This document shows positions 45,104 to 53,412 of a stretch of DNA of 64,000 nt, piece by piece. Source of the DNA: Fibrella forsythiae. GTDB taxonomy: Bacteria > Bacteroidota > Bacteroidia > Cytophagales > Spirosomataceae. Location: the NCBI RefSeq assembly GCF_017353175.1, contig NZ_JAFMYW010000002.1, forward strand, positions 1 to 64,000. Direction: 5' to 3'. Both the position numbers and the translations under genes were made by a program. The stretch's first letter is position 1; every line of letters begins with the position of its first letter. The notes under the pieces are model-generated. The model ran no database searches. It saw only the letters and a program-made list of their open reading frames with translations, and was not told the DNA's origin.

Positions 45104-47008
45104 TCAATCGTGAATGTTGGTTGCGTATACATCACGAGGAATGCCCAGGAAAACGCTCGTGCCTGAGGTCACCGGGTCGAAACGGAGGTTAATCTGGGCA
45201 AGTTCAGCCCGTTTATACATATTTTGGAGACCAATGCCAGTGTTTTGGGCAGTGGCTAAATCAAAGCCAACACCATCGTCTTCCACAGATATGTCAATGG
45301 TTTGCTCGTCGCAGAAAAACTGCACATAGGCTACGCTGGCACCCGAATGCCGGACCGTGTTGGTAAGCAGTTCCTGCAGAATACTGTAGACGCTTTGTTG
45401 CTGAAGCTGGGGCAAACAGTTGGCTTTTTTTTCGGTATAATCCTGAAAAACGAACTGGACGGGCGAGAAATCATTGAACCGGTTTACCAGCGTATCCACC
45501 TTTTCGGTCAGGGGCCGGGCGTCGTCTTTTACGAGGTTATGGCTCAGGAAACGCAGTTCTGTAATGGCGTGGCGGATGAGTTCGCGTGGTTTGTCCGAAT
45601 CGGTCTGTTTGCCTGTAATATAACCCAATGCCGAAGCTAGCGTGTTGCCAACCTGATCGTGCAGATCGCGGCCAATCCGCTCGATCTCTTCCCGCCGCAG
45701 GGTATCCATGTTCTGCTGGGTGGTAGACACCTGTTTCTGCAGGCGTTGTTTGGTCACCAGTTCTCGTCGAAACTGAGATGCGATCAGGTACGTAAGCATA
45801 GCAATCAGCAGCAGCGGGTGTTGAGCTGGATACTTCAGCAGTAATAGTTGATTTCCCTGAATCAGTTCACTCAATTGCTTTACCACTACGTCGCCAATGA
45901 GCATTAAGAAAAACAGACCGATATACACAATGCCCGCCCGCCGGTAGGCGACCAGGCTGAAATAGCCAATCCAGATCAGATTAATCAGGCTCGCACTGGT
46001 CATGATTCGGTTCACAGGAACGTTAAAAAGGGGGTAGAATTGGGGGGGGAGCATATGCAGCAGGATGCAGGCCAGCCATATTCCAATTAAAGTTCTCATA
46101 ACTGGTTTGTACCAGCGGATTTCCCGGATGGCGGGCTTGATCGCCTGATAGACAAACAGTTGAACAGCACTGTCTAGCAATAGTTTGATGTTCGTCCCGA
46201 TTGTAATACTGCTAAAGGAAGTCCATTTGGGATAGGGTAATGGACCCAGGTAACCATAGAAAAAGGCGACCTGTAGTGTAATCATGACCATCATGAAGCC
46301 GAACGTACTCATGAGTTGGCTGGGTGTAGTAAAGCCAATGATTAGCGAGATAATCCCGATGATCAGGCAGAAAATCATCACCAGCCACTCCCGGACTATG
46401 TCGCCGAGCGTATCCTCCAGAAAAACGCGCCGACTGCTTAGTTTCAGATCAAACTCATGGAAGCCTACGTAAGCGTTTGTTCGGAGCAGTACGCCCACCG
46501 GCTGCCCCGGTACAAGCGTAAGGGGAAAGGCATGCCGATAACTGAGAAAAAACCGATCGGCGAGCGGGGTGTCATTGAGCAGGGTAGCGATCGAATCGAG
46601 CCGGTTATTCCGTTCCAGAAATAGCGTTGCCCGCGAGCAACGATGCTGCGGCATTGACAAAACGACTTCCTTCGACGTGTTTGATGAGTTTTCGAGTCTG
46701 AGGTAGACCCAGCCTTCGGGCACGACGGACGAATGCCCGTAAGAAATAGCATGTACGTTCCTGTTCGGTGTAAACGATTGCCTGATACGACCCGTCAAAC
46801 GTGGAAGCGATTCGCCGGGTATCAGATGAAACGCCAGAGCAAACGACACGCGGTTGTTGAGCGATGTCTCCCTAAACGTATCAGTTAGGCGGTAACCAAA
46901 TCCATTTGGGTTAATTAGCGGTGAAGCGGAAAAAACGTCCAGCAGCGTTAACACAACCAGTCCAATTCCATACAGGCTAAGGCCTAACGTCAAACTAAAC
47001 TTGGGCAT
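45104..47008 (-). CDS. 7TMR-DISM sensor histidine kinase (HisKA_3 type)
   Basis: After an N-terminal helix, residues ~55-190 form an extracytoplasmic beta-sandwich typical of 7TMR-DISM sensors (GWVYLRLENSSNTSKEVVLS). About seven membrane helices occupy ~205-412, then a coiled coil and the kinase core. H450 in GRDLHDQVGNTLASALGY is the HisKA_3 phosphorylation site; ELLTNTVRHSGAS and EDDGVGFD are the ATP-binding boxes. The N-terminal module usually binds small molecules such as carbohydrates; the ligand here is unknown. It faces the NarL-type regulator gene, its probable partner. Confidence 0.9.
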   Translation of the reverse strand: MPKFSLTLGLSLYGIGLVVLTLLDVFSASPLINPNGFGYRLTDTFRETSLNNRVSFALAFHLIPGESLPRLTGRIRQSFTPNRNVHAISYGHSSVVPEGWVYLRLENSSNTSKEVVLSMPQHRCSRATLFLERNNRLDSIATLLNDTPLADRFFLSYRHAFPLTLVPGQPVGVLLRTNAYVGFHEFDLKLSSRRVFLEDTLGDIVREWLVMIFCLIIGIISLIIGFTTPSQLMSTFGFMMVMITLQVAFFYGYLGPLPYPKWTSFSSITIGTNIKLLLDSAVQLFVYQAIKPAIREIRWYKPVMRTLIGIWLACILLHMLPPQFYPLFNVPVNRIMTSASLINLIWIGYFSLVAYRRAGIVYIGLFFLMLIGDVVVKQLSELIQGNQLLLLKYPAQHPLLLIAMLTYLIASQFRRELVTKQRLQKQVSTTQQNMDTLRREEIERIGRDLHDQVGNTLASALGYITGKQTDSDKPRELIRHAITELRFLSHNLVKDDARPLTEKVDTLVNRFNDFSPVQFVFQDYTEKKANCLPQLQQQSVYSILQELLTNTVRHSGASVAYVQFFCDEQTIDISVEDDGVGFDLATAQNTGIGLQNMYKRAELAQINLRFDPVTSGTSVFLGIPRDVYATNIHD

Positions 47009-47493
47009 AGATACGGATACTATAATACTTACAATAATAGTTGATTAAAGTAGGACGATTAGCATGAAGAAAGAGGTTCTTAAGTCCTCATTATAAAACT
47101 TCATATAAGCCTACCCTGAAAACACCCCCCGGGGAGATAAGGAGGGGCGGCGGGCAATAGTCCCAGCCGCTCGGGGGTGTGTTAATTCCTACCTAGAGAT
47201 GGAAATTGCCTAAGCGTCGGCAAGCGAATACAAGTCGATTTGAGGCGTTTGACATACATTGTATTTCATCTTATATCATTTAGAAATTGGATAGTAATAT
47301 GTCCTCCAGAGAGGCCAATCATAGCGCATAAATTGTCAAAATGGCTAATCAATTGACTGATAGTAATTTAGTGTTTTGCAATGACTCAAAGAGGGGCTAC
47401 TAATGTATGTCTGGCTACTAAGAGTTCGTACCTAAATCTGGAGTTTTACACCAAATGTTGGCGTTAGCCACTGTTTTCACCTCGACAGATCGA
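47009..47493. other. non-coding region upstream of the kinase gene
   Basis: No gene is seen. A G/C-rich imperfect hairpin lies at about 47120-47183 (AACACCCCCCGG ... CGGGGGTGTGTT). TTGACATACATTGTA at ~47250 is echoed by TTGACATACACTGAC at ~47560 inside the integrase remnant, a possible trace of rearrangement. Confidence 0.35.
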
Positions 47494-48422
47494 TCAACAA
47501 TAAGTTCGTAGGTTCAGCAGAGAAAGAGCGATTTCGCTGCTTGTATGGCCTGAAAAGTAGTTTGACATACACTGACATACAAACCGTAATAGGTCGTAAA
47601 TGGGCTTGTAAAAAATGAGTTCTTCACCTTTACCAGGCATCCCTATAAGCCGCAGAGCTGTTGGGTTGAGGTTGATAATTACCGGCTTACCTGTCTTCTG
47701 TTGTGTCAACTGTATAGCCCCACCGTGAACGTGCCGCCATTGCAACACCTTCATATCGCACCACCGTAAGCCCGTATTACAGGCAAAGAGAAAGGCCCGC
47801 TTTACGGTATCATTGCCACAATGCGTTTTTGCAAGTAGTTGAAGCTCTTCAATGGTCAAGATATCTTTAGCTACTACTTTATCTACACGCTTGTTCTGAA
47901 CGTCCTAAGCAGGGCTAACGATGAATAACTTATCGCGAACTGCCTGTTCGATTACCTTCTTGAATTTGGCGGAGAAGTCATAAGGCGTTTCCCCATTGAG
48001 GTTAGGGTGATTATCCATGAACTCCCTGAAACCTTTACAAAACTGCTCGGTAACGGCTTTAGTGGCCAGATAATCTGTTTGGGCGTACTCTTTTAGGTAT
48101 TTAAGAGAGTCCCCGAACATACGTACGTCTTTCTTCAAGTATCCTTTGATGTAAGTTTCAAAATACTCATAGAAGTTACCCTTATTTTTAAAAGCGGGGG
48201 TAATGCCGTTGTCATCGGAGGCGGCCAATAGCTCACGCTTAGCCCGAATGTTCTCTGCGGTCTTGAGCGTGAGCTATTATGCTCTTTCTCTAAAGGATCT
48301 TTAGGGCGCGGATATAGGTAGAGTTTTAGAAACTCATACTGTCTCTGCTCACCATCCCAACTGTCGAGGTAAAGGCTAAGCTTACCTGTCGACAATGGTT
48401 TCTTTTTGAGCTTGATCGTCAT
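47494..48422 (-). pseudogene. tyrosine recombinase (integrase) pseudogene
   Basis: Pieces of one tyrosine integrase lie in order in different frames. The N-terminal arm-binding part (TIKLKKKPLSTGKLSLYLDS) runs from 48422 until a frameshift near 48280. The core-binding domain follows (GNFYEYFETYIKGYLKKDVR, to VRDKLFIVSPA at 47908), then an in-frame TAG (47905-47907). The catalytic domain starts at TIEELQLLAKT and keeps the first catalytic arginine in CNTGLRWCDMKVLQW and the lysine in QQKTGKP. The C-terminal HxxR and Tyr motifs are missing. It lies ~180 bases from tRNA-Leu, a usual integration target, and is the relic of an integrated element. Confidence 0.85.
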
Positions 48423-48543
48423 ATCCTATTGCCCTGACTTGCCTTTGTATTCCATTTGTGGATATACAGACGATAGAATAGATAGAGTAACAAAATAACG
48501 CAAACCAACATCCAAGTAAGGGAAAGTAGAAATGGGCTAAAAC

Positions 48544-48574
48544 AACAAAAGCGCTGAATATCAGCGCTTTTGTT
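48544..48574 (-). terminator. terminator of the tRNA-Leu gene
   Basis: A perfect 14-bp stem (AACAAAAGCGCTGA with 48561-48574) has a 3-base loop, and A-runs on the plus strand become T-runs for the minus-strand transcript. Confidence 0.85.
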
Positions 48575-48606
48575 AGTGTTTTGTTAACCCTTGTTAGAGG
48601 ATCTTG

Positions 48607-48691
48607 TACCAGGAGCGGGAGTCGAACCCGCACGGGCTTGAGGCCCACAGGATTTTAAGTCCGGCGTGTCTACCGATTCCACCATCCCGGC
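48607..48691 (-). tRNA. tRNA-Leu (anticodon UAA)
   Basis: The minus strand reads GCCGGGATGGTGGAATCGGT at its 5' end, with a long variable arm as expected for leucine tRNA, anticodon loop CTTAAAATC (UAA) and T-arm GCGGGTTCGACTCCCGC. The acceptor closes with TCCTGGT and discriminator A. CCA is not encoded. It is co-oriented with tRNA-Gly just upstream. Confidence 0.93.
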
Positions 48692-48696
48692 GTTTA

Positions 48697-48729
48697 CGAA
48701 AAAAGCACCGTTTAAAGGTGCTTTTTTCG
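48697..48729 (-). terminator. terminator of the tRNA-Gly gene
   Basis: A perfect 13-bp stem (CGAAAAAAGCACC with 48717-48729) immediately follows the tRNA-Gly 3' end on the minus strand, and the A-run supplies the T-run of the transcript. Confidence 0.85.
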
Positions 48730-48805
48730 TGGAGCGAAAGACGGGGTTCGAACCCGCGACCTCGACCTTGGCAAGGTCGCGCTCTACCAGCTGAGCTACT
48801 TTCGC
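48730..48805 (-). tRNA. tRNA-Gly (anticodon GCC)
   Basis: The minus strand begins GCGAAAGTAGCTCAGCTGGT, has anticodon loop CTTGCCAAG (GCC), T-arm GCGGGTTCGAACCCCGT-like pairing and acceptor CTTTCGC. It ends in an encoded CCA, unlike the neighbouring tRNA-Leu. Confidence 0.95.
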
Positions 48806-48993
48806 GTTTTATCTGATCCAGATAGCTATCTGTGATTTGATGATGCAAAAGTAGTCTATTGAGGGCATGCTGTCAAGGGTATGGCCGAAAAAAATAAGGC
48901 AAAAAAATTATACAGACGGTGAAGCAATTCATTGTGAAGTAGTTAACCGCCATAAAAAATGACAGATATTAATCCCTTCCGGGTAGGCGGTAG

Positions 48994-49818
48994 CTACTGC
49001 CTGCGGTTCCTGCCAACTTGATAAGCTAGCCCGACTGATAGTGATGCCCACGAATCTCGGCTGTTGTTATCGTTGAGTTTACCATATATATAGCCTCCGT
49101 TAGGCGTACTCAGGGTTGTGTTGTCATTGTCAACCGTTGCATCGAGTTTGTCGGTGCTGAAGAAATTGTACCGTAAGTCGCCGTATAGGGTTACAGCTTT
49201 GCTCAACTGTCGGTTATATCGAAGGCCAATAGGGATCACTATCTCGTGTGTAGTGGTAACTCCTGCGCTGCCGACTGCCGTTATGTTGTCTGATTTGGTT
49301 CTGTGACTGCCCGCGCCATTTGTGTACCGCTGCACCTGGTCAGTAGTCAGTGAGTAGGCTGTGGCATTGAACGAGATAAGCCCCGCCGCCAGATAGACGG
49401 AAAGGCTATTTTGCGCTGATGAAGTTGTACGCTGGCTTTTTGACCGAAATAGGTTTGTGAGGTTTACAGAACCTCCAAAAGCAGCCTGCGCATACCATAC
49501 TTTGGCAATTGAATTATAGAACGACGCTTGCTGAGCACTTAACGTACCCAGATCGCCCAGGAGGTTCAGGCTCACAACATGGCCAAGCGGATACGCTATC
49601 AGAAGTCCAACGGTGGGACGAACATTGGCACTCGACAAATCCCCATATAACTGATTAAGGCCAGCGTTCAGACCAATAACCAGACCTCTCTGGTTAACTG
49701 ATGTACGTATGGCCACTGTATCGCTTTTCTGCGCAAATAGTGGGGTTGTGGCAAGTGAAAGCAGCCCGAAGAAACAGAATGCTCTGTGGCGAAAGGTTTT
49801 GCTGATCGAATAGCTCAT
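48994..49818 (-). CDS. small outer-membrane beta-barrel protein
   Basis: A signal peptide (~1-29, ending TTPLFAQ) precedes eight to ten amphipathic strands (GLVIGLNAGLNQLYGDLSSA, VSLNLLGDLGTL, IPIGLRYNRQLSKAVTLYGD), ending in a final strand SLSVGLAYQVGR. This is the pattern of small outer-membrane barrels of the OmpA/OmpW-like group in Bacteroidota. No peptidoglycan-binding domain is present, and the family cannot be named. The gene is divergent from the DUF4097 gene. Confidence 0.7.
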   Translation of the reverse strand: MSYSISKTFRHRAFCFFGLLSLATTPLFAQKSDTVAIRTSVNQRGLVIGLNAGLNQLYGDLSSANVRPTVGLLIAYPLGHVVSLNLLGDLGTLSAQQASFYNSIAKVWYAQAAFGGSVNLTNLFRSKSQRTTSSAQNSLSVYLAAGLISFNATAYSLTTDQVQRYTNGAGSHRTKSDNITAVGSAGVTTTHEIVIPIGLRYNRQLSKAVTLYGDLRYNFFSTDKLDATVDNDNTTLSTPNGGYIYGKLNDNNSRDSWASLSVGLAYQVGRNRRQ

Positions 49819-50039
49819 AGTGTATGGCGAAGTTTTGAACCCTATAGACGTTGTCCGGTGTGAAAAGTAATTGTCCGTTTTCGGACTTTAGCTTTATGCT
49901 TAACATGTTGATAGTTAAGAGTATATTAGTTTGGCATAATAATGCTTGCAGGAAGAACTATGCTGCTGAACGTACCTGTGCAACGTCGGTAGCTTAATAT
50001 GCATCTCTTGTGAAACTCAGTTATAACCGGTACTACTTT

Positions 50040-51113
50040 ATGAAAACTGCATCTGCTACCCTGCTCGCTTCGGCGCTGGTTGTTACCGCCATGTTAACGA
50101 TGACAGCATTCTCGACTGAGAAGGCAACTATCCAGATCAATAGTTTGGATGAAACACCTTATAAAACGCAGACCTTCAAAGGAATCAGTGCTTTACGGTC
50201 GCAAACATCGGGCGGAAGTTTGCTGGTTGAAGGTGGCAGTGGATCTGAGGCGCGCGTAGAAATGTATGTGCACTCAAACAACTGGAACGGTAAAGACGAA
50301 CTCAGTAAGGATGAGATCGAAGAACGCCTGGCCAATTACGATATCGTGATCCGGCAGGAGGGGAACACGCTAGTAGCGACGGCCAAGCAGAAAAATGGCA
50401 ACTGGAACTGGAAGAAAGGGCTGAGTATCAGCTTTAAATTTTATACACCCCGCACCATAACAACCAATATCAGCACGTCGGGCGGTAGCATTAAAATGAG
50501 CCATCTGGCTGGTCAGCAACGGTTCAATACCTCGGGAGGTAGCATTCAGCTGGCTGATCTGAAAGGTGATATCGAAGGCAATACATCGGGGGGGAGTATC
50601 AAACTAACCGATTGCCATAACCAGATCGATCTGGAAACGTCAGGCGGTAGTATTGACGCCGCTAATTCAGATGGCACGATCAATCTGAATACGTCGGGCG
50701 GTAGTATCCGGCTTACTGGCCTGAATGGAGTGATCAAAGCGAAAACATCGGGCGGTAGCATCAACGGCGATGGTATCGACGGTGAGTTGGTCACCAGTAC
50801 GTCGGGCGGTAGCATTCGAATCCGGAGCATGGCTGGCAGCATCGACGCCGAGACTAGCGCTGGTAGCGTAGAAGTAGCCATGAGCCGCGTTGACAAATTC
50901 GTGAAGCTGGAAACATCGGCCGGTAGCGTGCGGGTAAACATGCCAATGAACAAAGGGATGGACCTTGACCTGAGTGGGAATCGGGTGAGCGCACCGCTGA
51001 CCAACTTCAACGGATCAGCTGAAAAAGACCGGATCGTTGGTAAAATGAATGGCGGAGGTATTCCCGTTCGCCTTACCGCCAACTCAGGCAGCGTCTACGT
51101 GAATCAAAACTAA
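50040..51113 (+). CDS. DUF4097-type beta-repeat protein
   Basis: After a signal-like N terminus (residues 1-25) and a region with KTQTFKGISALRSQTSGGSL, residues ~140-310 consist of a ~21-residue beta-roll repeat. It returns to TSGGSI at each turn and then TSAGSV (about ten copies), ending in LTANSGSVYVNQN. This is the DUF4097 fold found in putative adhesins and anti-sigma-related proteins. The regular spacing suggests a right-handed beta-helix. ATG 50040 is preferred because it gives the signal; a GTG at 50010 is possible. Function unknown. Confidence 0.78.
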   Translation: MKTASATLLASALVVTAMLTMTAFSTEKATIQINSLDETPYKTQTFKGISALRSQTSGGSLLVEGGSGSEARVEMYVHSNNWNGKDELSKDEIEERLANYDIVIRQEGNTLVATAKQKNGNWNWKKGLSISFKFYTPRTITTNISTSGGSIKMSHLAGQQRFNTSGGSIQLADLKGDIEGNTSGGSIKLTDCHNQIDLETSGGSIDAANSDGTINLNTSGGSIRLTGLNGVIKAKTSGGSINGDGIDGELVTSTSGGSIRIRSMAGSIDAETSAGSVEVAMSRVDKFVKLETSAGSVRVNMPMNKGMDLDLSGNRVSAPLTNFNGSAEKDRIVGKMNGGGIPVRLTANSGSVYVNQN

Positions 51114-51116
51114 TGG

Positions 51117-51224
51117 GATTTTGGATTGGGGATCTCGGATTTCGGATTGGTTGCTTACGCTAAGGCAAACCCGTGCGTAAGCAACCAATTCGAAATCTGA
51201 GATCCTCAATCCAAAATCTTTTTT
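51117..51224 (+). repeat. 44-bp heptad-type hairpin with T-run
   Basis: Arms 51117-51160 and 51175-51218 pair over 44 positions with only three differences, all G-T, so an RNA read from the plus strand would be fully paired. The outer arm is made of GAT-NNN-G heptads (GATTTTG, GATTGGG, GATCTCG, GATTTCG), the inner part is GTTGCTTACG...CGTAAGCAAC, and six T residues follow. It starts 3 bases after the DUF4097 stop and can work as a terminator. Family member with 2013 and 54972-60743. Confidence 0.85.
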
Positions 51225-51263
51225 CTGTCCGCCTGCTGTCCGATTGCGGACGATAGAGAAAGT

Positions 51264-51299
51264 AGAAAAGGCCCAAATCGAGCGATTTGGGCCTTTTCT
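51264..51299. terminator. bidirectional terminator between convergent genes
   Basis: A 17-bp perfect inverted repeat (AGAAAAGGCCCAAATCG, 51264-51280, with 51283-51299) has A- and T-runs at its ends. It lies between the DUF4097 gene and the converging Uma2-like gene. Confidence 0.88.
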
Positions 51300-51339
51300 G
51301 TGCAATGGCACGGCGATTGACCTCGTGTTGAGGGGTATG

Positions 51340-51789
51340 TTAGGGAAGGAGAAATGCGTTTAGGTCTAACACTAGTACGTCAGACCAGGATGATTCTTCG
51401 ACCAGTCCGCCGGTGTTGGCTTTGTAACGATACCATTTGCCGGTCTTGTAATCATAAATGAATCCTTCCTGAATATCATATAAATTGTTGTCTAACAAAT
51501 TCACAACCTTTCGTATATCGCCTTTCAGTCCTACTGTGTGGCAAATCTCGATCACGACACGAATAAGTTCTGTGTCCGGATCAACAAGGACAAGATCAGG
51601 TGTAGGGCTGGTTTCGTCTTCGTTAACCATTGTTTCTGGTAATGGCTCCAAATTGATCTTTTTCTCTTTCTCGAAAAGCCATCTTAAACCTGAGTCAAGC
51701 TTAGAGAGGATACGCTGATGCACCCGGGGGGCGTAGGTACCCATGTCATCATTCAAAAAGAGCGGACCATCGAACTTTGGATAATACAT
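51340..51789 (-). CDS. Uma2-like PD-(D/E)XK nuclease-fold protein
   Basis: The 149-residue protein has the core PTPDLVLVDPDTELIRVVIE then ICHTVGLKGDIRKV. The D...EI...K arrangement resembles the restriction-endonuclease-like fold of Uma2/DUF820 proteins. The middle Asp and Glu would hold the metal. Such proteins are numerous in Bacteroidota and cyanobacteria, and their targets are mostly unknown. The ATG at 51789 (MYYPKFDGP) is chosen; an upstream start at 51813 would add 8 residues and approach the divergent ABC gene. Match is by pattern only. Confidence 0.6.
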   Translation of the reverse strand: MYYPKFDGPLFLNDDMGTYAPRVHQRILSKLDSGLRWLFEKEKKINLEPLPETMVNEDETSPTPDLVLVDPDTELIRVVIEICHTVGLKGDIRKVVNLLDNNLYDIQEGFIYDYKTGKWYRYKANTGGLVEESSWSDVLVLDLNAFLLP

Positions 51790-51825
51790 AATCTTAGCGT
51801 TTAACCTTGTCAAATATAACCAATT

Positions 51826-52506
51826 ATGATTCAGCTCTCGAACGTGTCAAAGTACTATCCGGCGGGGTTCGGACGTACCTACGTACTCCGTACTATCAAC
51901 CTGACTATCGAAGCAGGCGAGTTTGTTTCGATTATGGGGCCGAGCGGTTCGGGTAAGAGTACCCTGCTCCATATTCTGGGTATGCTGGAAGAGCCTTCGG
52001 AGGGGGAATACCGTTTTCTGGATGAGCCCGTTCAGAAATTGTCGGAGAAGCGACGCACTGAACTGCACCGCAGTCACATTGGCTTTGTCTTCCAGGCCTA
52101 CCACCTCATTGATGAACTGACCGTTTACGAAAACATTGAAACGCCATTGCTGTACAAAGGCGTACCGAGTAACGAACGAAAAAGCCGCGTAGCCGATGTG
52201 CTGGACCGCTTCAACATTGTGGCGAAAAAAGATTTGTTCCCCAGTCAGCTATCAGGCGGGCAGCAGCAACTGGTCGGTATTGCGCGGGCCATTGTAGCGC
52301 AACCAAAAGTGATCTTCGCCGACGAACCAACGGGTAACCTCCATTCAGCGCAGGCCGCTGAGATCATGGAATTGTTCCGGGAACTTAACCAGAAAGACGG
52401 AGTCACGATTGTGCAGGTAACGCACTCAGAAGCAAATGCTGAATACGGTACCCGCGTGCTTCGCCTGAAAGATGGCTGGCTGGAAGCAGAACCCGCATCA
52501 GTTTGA
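51826..52506 (+). CDS. ABC transporter ATP-binding protein (LolD/MacB type)
   Basis: The 226-residue ATPase has Walker A GPSGSGKST (38-46), a Q-loop FVFQAYHLIDELTVYENIE, signature LSGGQQQ, Walker B VIFADEPTGNL and a switch histidine in VTHSE. Length and wording match the MacB/LolD/FtsE group that drives export or lipoprotein release through MacB-type permeases. No permease gene is adjacent. The next plus-strand genes are a TolC-type channel (53413) and an HlyD-type adaptor (55078), together the usual partners of MacB, but a minus-strand aminotransferase gene separates them from the ATPase. Confidence 0.88.
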   Translation: MIQLSNVSKYYPAGFGRTYVLRTINLTIEAGEFVSIMGPSGSGKSTLLHILGMLEEPSEGEYRFLDEPVQKLSEKRRTELHRSHIGFVFQAYHLIDELTVYENIETPLLYKGVPSNERKSRVADVLDRFNIVAKKDLFPSQLSGGQQQLVGIARAIVAQPKVIFADEPTGNLHSAQAAEIMELFRELNQKDGVTIVQVTHSEANAEYGTRVLRLKDGWLEAEPASV

Positions 52507-52513
52507 GTAGGCT

Positions 52514-52553
52514 TGATGGTACGCGTATTGGTTAAAGATTCTGCGTACCATCA
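52514..52553. terminator. short hairpin between the ABC and aminotransferase genes
   Basis: An 11-bp perfect stem (TGATGGTACGC with 52543-52553) overlaps the last codons of the converging aminotransferase gene. Confidence 0.5.
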
Positions 52554-53335
52554 GCTAATCTGCGTAAAGTTGCTGTCAGGTGCTCAGGCAACGTACCCAG
52601 CAAGGTTTGTATGCCGCTCACGTTGGTGCAGAAAACTACGTCGGCCGATTCCAGTACGTCAGGCTGAAATAAGCCTTCCTGTACGGGCCAGGTACGTAGT
52701 AACTGACGCCGGATAATGCCGTTGATGCAACCCGATTCGAGCGATGGCGTATATAACTGATGACCTTTCAGCCAGAACAGGTTCGACGCTATACACTCGG
52801 CCAGATGCCCATTCGTATCCAGCAGTATAACGTCGTCGAAATCGTGCTGCTGTCGGTACAGACCTGCCATCACGTAGGGCAGCGCATTAAGCGTTTTAAA
52901 CACTGACAGACGCGAAGGCGAGAGACGAATATCGCGAAAGATGCCCAGCCGAGGCTTATCCGTAAGCGAAAATGGCTGACCCGGTTTCGTGGTCAATAGC
53001 CAGTTGGCAGCATGGGTAGCTGGCGTGTACAGACCACCAGGTTGCCGCCATACCTGTAGCTTGATGCGGACCGGCCCGCGATTCAGCTCGTTTTGCTGAA
53101 TCAGTGCGAGAATGAGGTCGTGGAGTCGCTGGGTGCTGAAACCGTCAGGTACGTTCAGATAGAGCGCTTCCATTCCGTGCCTGAGCCGCTCATAATGGTC
53201 GGGCCAGAACAAGACCTTACCAGCTTCATACCGAATTGTCTCAAACAGGCCATCGCCGTACTGAAAAGCCCGGTCGGTGGGGGGGAGGCTAAATGTAGCC
53301 TCTGGAAGTATATCCGAGTTATAAACCAGATTCAT
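52532..53335 (-). CDS. class IV aminotransferase (branched-chain aminotransferase / aminodeoxychorismate lyase type)
   Basis: The 267-residue PLP enzyme has RAFQYGDGLFETIRYEAGK near the start, the Schiff-base lysine in SVFKTLNALPYVMA, LLDTNGHLAECIASNLFWLK in the cofactor site and GCINGIIRRQLL, all fold-type IV features. It is shorter than typical IlvE and could be a PabC-type lyase (folate synthesis) or a D-amino-acid transaminase; motifs alone do not decide. The start at 53335 gives the family N terminus (MNLVYNSDILPE). It lies opposite in strand between the ABC ATPase and TolC genes. Confidence 0.82.
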   Translation of the reverse strand: MNLVYNSDILPEATFSLPPTDRAFQYGDGLFETIRYEAGKVLFWPDHYERLRHGMEALYLNVPDGFSTQRLHDLILALIQQNELNRGPVRIKLQVWRQPGGLYTPATHAANWLLTTKPGQPFSLTDKPRLGIFRDIRLSPSRLSVFKTLNALPYVMAGLYRQQHDFDDVILLDTNGHLAECIASNLFWLKGHQLYTPSLESGCINGIIRRQLLRTWPVQEGLFQPDVLESADVVFCTNVSGIQTLLGTLPEHLTATLRRLADGTQNL

Positions 53336-53412
53336 GGCGATTTTCCACCGTTTATCCCAAATCGGTGGTCGTGCCAAAAGTAAGCGTGTAACATTGACCT
53401 ATCTAACTGCTC

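Noticed and set aside
47245-47575. TTGACATACA-type direct repeat as attachment sites of the lost element
   Set aside because: One copy lies inside the integrase remnant and the match is short; it does not coincide with the tRNA end.
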